DNA of 64,000 nucleotides from assembly GCF_021647475.1 (NCBI RefSeq), contig NZ_JAKIUR010000004.1:27362-91361 (forward strand), read 5' to 3'. This document shows positions 60,777-64,000 of the stretch, piece by piece. A program made the position numbers and the translations under genes. Numbering within the stretch: the first letter of the stretch is position 1; each line of letters opens with the position of its first letter. Source of the DNA: Lutibacter sp. GTDB lineage: Bacteria; Bacteroidota; Bacteroidia; Flavobacteriales; Flavobacteriaceae. The notes beneath the pieces were generated by a model that worked only from the letters and a program-made list of their open reading frames with translations, ran no database searches and was not told where the DNA came from.

Positions 60777-62456
60777 ATGAAAAATATTTCTATTATAATA
60801 TTATCCTTTTTAATTAGTTTTCCTGTATTTTTAAATGCACAGTCTATTATAACAACCAAGCATAATTTGTCTATTAGCGGAACTGGAACCATCAAAGCTA
60901 CATCAGAATCTGAAATTTGTATTTTTTGCCACACCCCACATAACAGTAGCCCAAGAGCCCCTCTATGGAATAAAAATATTTTGGGAACAACCTACACCTT
61001 ATATAATAGTTCTACTTTAGATGCAGTCCCTGGACAACCTGATGGAAGTTCAATTCTTTGTCTTTCTTGCCATGATGGAACAATTGCTTTAGGTGAAGTT
61101 GTTAGCCGAACCACCCCTATAGATATGACTGGCATTATGCCTTCAAAAAGTAACCTCACTACAGATTTATCTAACGACCACCCTATTTCTTTTACCTATG
61201 ATGCGGCACTAGCTGCTTCAGACGGGCAATTAAAAACACCTCCTTTAAATTCCTTGGCAATACTTGATCATAATTCAAAGCTACAATGCACCTCTTGCCA
61301 TGACCCTCATAAAGAAACCAATCCTAAATTCCTTAGAGCTTCCAATGAATTTTCTGATTTGTGTTTTTTATGTCACGACAGAACTTATTGGAATAATAGT
61401 ACTCACAAAACTTCTACTAAAACATGGAATGGAAATGGAACTAACCCCTGGGCTCATTTAGAATCAGCGTATGCTACGGTTTCTCAAAATGCATGTGCTA
61501 ATTGCCACAACCCTCACAATGCAGATGGTAAGCAAAGATTACTAAAATCTAATCTTGAAGAAAATAATTGTCTTGATTGTCATAATGGAAATGTTGCCAG
61601 TAAGAATATACAAACTGAACTTGCTAAAACGTATAAACACGATGTCTATAATTATTCAGCAGTTCATGACCCTACAGAATCAACTTCTGTAACAACTAAA
61701 CATGTAGAATGCCAAGATTGCCATAATCCTCATGCTTCAAATTCAACTACTGCAACTGCTCCTTTCGTAAATGGCTTCAACAAAGGTGTAAGTGGTATTA
61801 ATCAGGCTGGAAACCCTGTAAATCCAGCTACCAATACTTATGAGATATGTTATAAATGTCATGCGGGTAACTCTTGGTCTCCATCACCAGCACTTCCTAG
61901 ATTAATTGTTCAAAACAATGTACGGTTAGAGTTTGAACCATCTAACCCATCTTTTCACCCTATTGCAGGTCCTAGAAACAACTCAGAGATAACAGCCAAT
62001 CTTATTTCTCCAAATACTTCTAGTACTGTTTTATACTGTACCAGTTGCCATGCAAGTAATAACTCAGCGGGCCCTGCGGGACCACACGGCTCTATATATC
62101 CTCAAATTTTAAAATTACAATACGAAACCGCAGACTATACCGTGGAGTCTGCTCAAGCGTATGCGCTTTGCTATAGTTGCCACAATAGAAATAATATTAT
62201 AAATGATATAAACACTTTTAAAGAGCATAAATTACATATTGTTGAAGAAAGAACACCTTGTAGCGTATGCCATGATGCACATGGTATTAGCAGTACGCAA
62301 GGTAATAGTACCAATAACTCTCATCTTATTAATTTCAGAACAGACATTGTTCAATCTACTGGTATGGGAGGGTTAAAATATGAAGATACCGGAACAAATC
62401 GTGGACGCTGTTATTTAAGGTGTCATGGTAAAAATCACAGACCCAAATCTTATTAG
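60777..62456 (+). CDS. Multiheme c-type cytochrome (11 CXXCH plus one CX3CH)
   Basis: 559 residues with a signal peptide (1-22). Heme sites in order: CIFCH (C48), CLSCH, CTSCH, CFLCH, CANCH, CLDCH, CQDCH, CYKCH, CTSCH, CYSCH, CSVCH, and finally CYLRCHGK, where three residues separate the Cys pair. Doubled-CXXCH (cytochrome c3-like) pairs recur (CTSCHDPH, CANCHNPH, CQDCHNPH, CSVCHDAH, HxxH supplying second ligands). A periplasmic or extracellular electron conduit. The first 170 residues are homologous to the tetraheme gene at 62814. Confidence 0.9.
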   Translation: MKNISIIILSFLISFPVFLNAQSIITTKHNLSISGTGTIKATSESEICIFCHTPHNSSPRAPLWNKNILGTTYTLYNSSTLDAVPGQPDGSSILCLSCHDGTIALGEVVSRTTPIDMTGIMPSKSNLTTDLSNDHPISFTYDAALAASDGQLKTPPLNSLAILDHNSKLQCTSCHDPHKETNPKFLRASNEFSDLCFLCHDRTYWNNSTHKTSTKTWNGNGTNPWAHLESAYATVSQNACANCHNPHNADGKQRLLKSNLEENNCLDCHNGNVASKNIQTELAKTYKHDVYNYSAVHDPTESTSVTTKHVECQDCHNPHASNSTTATAPFVNGFNKGVSGINQAGNPVNPATNTYEICYKCHAGNSWSPSPALPRLIVQNNVRLEFEPSNPSFHPIAGPRNNSEITANLISPNTSSTVLYCTSCHASNNSAGPAGPHGSIYPQILKLQYETADYTVESAQAYALCYSCHNRNNIINDINTFKEHKLHIVEERTPCSVCHDAHGISSTQGNSTNNSHLINFRTDIVQSTGMGGLKYEDTGTNRGRCYLRCHGKNHRPKSY

Positions 62457-62486
62457 AAGTAACTTTTATAGTTATAGTTATAGTTA

Positions 62487-62532
62487 GCTGTTGTGCATTT
62501 TGATTCTTTAAACTTACTGTTACGTCACTTCG
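62487..62532. repeat. MITE-like element, family A, copy 5 (left end only)
   Basis: AGCTGTTGTGCATTTTGA and TTTAAACTTACTGTTACGTCA match the left end of copy 1 for about 46 bases, then the similarity stops. It lies in the 357-bp gap 62457-62813, which also contains the operators of the tetraheme gene. Confidence 0.65.
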
Positions 62533-62701
62533 CTATAAGTAAAATAATACAAATTATTGAATTAGTACGTTTTATAATTGTTTTGTCATTCCTTTCTATA
62601 CTACAGATTTATATTTAAAATAAGCTGAAACCTTTTAGCTTCTACATTTTAAGTAAATTAACAAGACAATACCCTAATAGCAAAAATAAATAAATAAAAT
62701 G

Positions 62702-62715
62702 GTAACTAATGTTAC
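62702..62715. promoter_or_regulatory. Perfect GTAAC-N4-GTTAC palindrome upstream of the tetraheme gene
   Basis: GTAACTAATGTTAC ends 6 bases before the FNR-like palindrome at 62722, so two dimers would touch or compete. Confidence 0.5.
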
Positions 62716-62721
62716 ATAGTA

Positions 62722-62764
62722 TGATAAAAATCATCTTTTTTACACTTTATTACCCTTAAATTTG
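62722..62764 (+). promoter_or_regulatory. FNR-like site plus -7 element of the tetraheme cytochrome
   Basis: TGATAAAAATCA (62722-62733), 23 bp, then TAAATTTG (62757-62764), an exact TAnnTTTG. The ATG is 49 bases after the -7 box. Confidence 0.78.
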
Positions 62765-62813
62765 TTGTAGATATTAAACATAACTTTTACTAAAATATAT
62801 TAAAACTATTATT

Positions 62814-63440
62814 ATGAAAACAACAAAATTATTTTTAACTTTAAGTTTAGCCGGATTTATGAGCTTTGTAAGTTTCGGACAAAATATTGCAGGTTCTGAT
62901 CACGATTTTTCAACTGAAAGTTGGAATAGCACTGGGGAAATTTGTATAGTCTGTCATACTCCTCACAATGCTGTAACTGGTTTAACTGCTCCATTGTGGA
63001 ATCACGAAGTAACTACAACTACTTTTACATTATACACAAGTACAGTATCTCCATCATTTGATGCTACTGCCAGCCAACCAGATGGCACTTCTAAATTATG
63101 TTTAAGCTGCCATGATGGTACTGTAGCTATGGATAACTTTGGAGGACAAACAGGTGGTACAGATTTTATGAGTGGTAGCGACAAGTTAGGTACTGACTTA
63201 AGCAATGATCATCCTATTTCATTTACATATGATGCCGCATTAGCCACAACAGATGGAGGATTATTTGACCCTACTACAACAAACTCAGGAGTTGGGAGTA
63301 CTATTACAGCAGATTTATTATTAGCTAATAAATTACAGTGTTCTTCTTGCCACGATGTTCACAATGGCTCGGGTGTTGCAAAATTATTAGTTAAGTCAAA
63401 TGCAGGTAGTGCACTTTGTTTAACTTGCCATAACAAATAA
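62814..63440 (+). CDS. Tetraheme c-type cytochrome
   Basis: 208 residues with a signal peptide (1-22). Four heme motifs: CIVCH (C44), CLSCH, CSSCH and CLTCH near the C-terminus. GEICIVCHTPHNAVTGLTAPLWNHE and TDLSNDHPISFTYDAALATTDGG match the N-terminal quarter of the 12-heme protein (core CHTPHN, APLWN, NDHPISFTYDAALA), so the two share a repeated tetraheme building block. Small and soluble: a candidate shuttle between the membrane modules and the large cytochrome. Own promoter and terminator. Confidence 0.9.
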   Translation: MKTTKLFLTLSLAGFMSFVSFGQNIAGSDHDFSTESWNSTGEICIVCHTPHNAVTGLTAPLWNHEVTTTTFTLYTSTVSPSFDATASQPDGTSKLCLSCHDGTVAMDNFGGQTGGTDFMSGSDKLGTDLSNDHPISFTYDAALATTDGGLFDPTTTNSGVGSTITADLLLANKLQCSSCHDVHNGSGVAKLLVKSNAGSALCLTCHNK

Positions 63441-63466
63441 TTACATTTAAAATTATTAAGCATACC

Positions 63467-63495
63467 AAATAGAGGGCTTTAAAAGCCCTCTATTT
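63467..63495 (+). terminator. Strong terminator after the tetraheme gene
   Basis: A 13-bp perfect stem (63467-63479 with 63483-63495) with a 3-base loop. Located 27 bases after the stop codon. The right arm ends in TTTATTG. Confidence 0.85.
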
Positions 63496-63563
63496 ATTGT
63501 AATAATAAACACTCTTTACTACTTTAAATTTAAACCCTAAACACCTAATTTATCCATGCAAAC

Positions 63564-63606
63564 TGATTTTAATCATAGCTTAAATCTTTTATTTTATATA
63601 CTTTTA
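63564..63606 (+). promoter_or_regulatory. FNR-like site plus -7 element of the 63652 lipoprotein gene
   Basis: TGATTTTAATCA (63564-63575), 23 bp, then TACTTTTA (63599-63606). Same spacing as the other six. Confidence 0.68.
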
Positions 63607-63651
63607 CTTAATAACCTTAGTTCTTACTAAAACCTATAAATCATTAAAAAA

Positions 63652-64000
63652 ATGAACTTTAAATCGTATTTTCTTTCTATTCTAAGTATATTATTTGTAT
63701 TCATTTTTATTTCGTGTTCTCCGCGTATTAACAAAGCTACTACTGCAAAAAAAGTAATATACCCAGCAGCACCTGCAACGCCAAGAATTCAATATTTAAC
63801 AAGTATTAGCAGTTCCTTAGATATTGCAAAAAAACAATCTGCTTTTACTAAATCTATTGTTGGTGAAAATCAGGTTCTCCCAATTTACAAACCTTATGGT
63901 TTATTTATGCGTAATGGGAAATTATATATTTGTGATGTCTCTCTAGGAGGAGGACTTGAAATTATTGATTTTGAGACAACTAAATTTAGTTATTTCGCTC
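63652..64000 (+). CDS. Lipoprotein with propeller-like start, cut by the window edge
   Basis: 116 codons are visible. A lipoprotein signal ends FISC (lipidated C22). ATPRIQYLTSISSSLDI and ENQVLPIYKPYGLFMRNGKLYICDVSLGGGLEIIDFETTKF (core KPYGLFMRNGKLYICD) look like the entry of an NHL/6-bladed propeller, the same theme as the 59755 gene. It runs off the right edge, so its length, further repeats and function cannot be judged. Own FNR-like promoter. Confidence 0.75.
   Translation, partial: MNFKSYFLSILSILFVFIFISCSPRINKATTAKKVIYPAAPATPRIQYLTSISSSLDIAKKQSAFTKSIVGENQVLPIYKPYGLFMRNGKLYICDVSLGGGLEIIDFETTKFSYFA

Overview
The window is a stretch of AT-rich chromosome (roughly 30% GC by eye) from a member of the Bacteroidota, most likely a Flavobacteriaceae-type marine or sediment bacterium. 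The evidence is the mix of Bacteroidota-restricted families (DUF2851, DUF5683, DUF5777, DUF6122 and WbqC-like genes), Bacteroidota-style promoters with a TAnnTTTG -7 element, menaquinone biosynthesis genes, a TonB receptor with a carboxypeptidase-regulatory-like N-terminal domain, and TamB/LptD envelope genes. The genus cannot be fixed from the sequence alone. I saw no tRNA, rRNA or CRISPR array.

Layout. 0-5.2 kb: end of an acyl-CoA dehydrogenase, a small conserved protein, DUF2851, a nitroreductase and an M20 dipeptidase. 5.3-10.8 kb: a co-directional parA-parB-DUF5683-dapB-lepB-WbqC-DUF6122 operon. 10.7-17.3 kb: the translation factor EttA flanked by two paralogous tiny membrane proteins, a MarR/FMN-reductase operon, an acyl-CoA carboxylase and a MATE exporter. 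17.3-19.3 kb: a repeat-rich spacer around an MFS gene. 19.3-31.5 kb: YebC, menaquinone genes menE, menC and menA, a sterol desaturase, a copper-type TonB receptor with its small Cys-rich partner, and a heterodisulfide-reductase-like Fe-S pair. 31.9-48.3 kb: envelope genes (MCE protein, amidase, LptD, TamB), a glycolysis cluster (pfkA, gapA, mgsA), TsaD and a 2-oxoacid dehydrogenase E2.

48.6-64 kb is a redox island: a hexaheme lipoprotein, a monoheme lipoprotein, a beta-barrel protein, two tandem paralogous modules (Tat Fe-S protein, NrfD-like quinone-reactive membrane protein, anchored periplasmic protein, monoheme cytochrome c), an NHL beta-propeller, a 12-heme-type cytochrome, a tetraheme cytochrome and the start of a second propeller-like lipoprotein. 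No molybdopterin or other catalytic subunit is present, so the modules look like quinone/periplasm electron-transfer complexes feeding multiheme cytochromes.

The most striking signal is regulatory. Seven transcription units (all six in the redox island plus the copper-receptor operon 20 kb away) have an FNR-like palindrome TGAT-N4-ATCA followed, always after exactly 23 bp, by TAnnTTT(G/A). This fixed geometry suggests one Crp/Fnr-type activator turning on copper uptake and the cytochrome island together. A second palindrome, GTAAC-N4-(G/A)TTAC, recurs near several of the same promoters. Two families of MITE-like palindromic repeats with apparent target duplications are also scattered through the window, and one copy supplies the stop codon of a gene.
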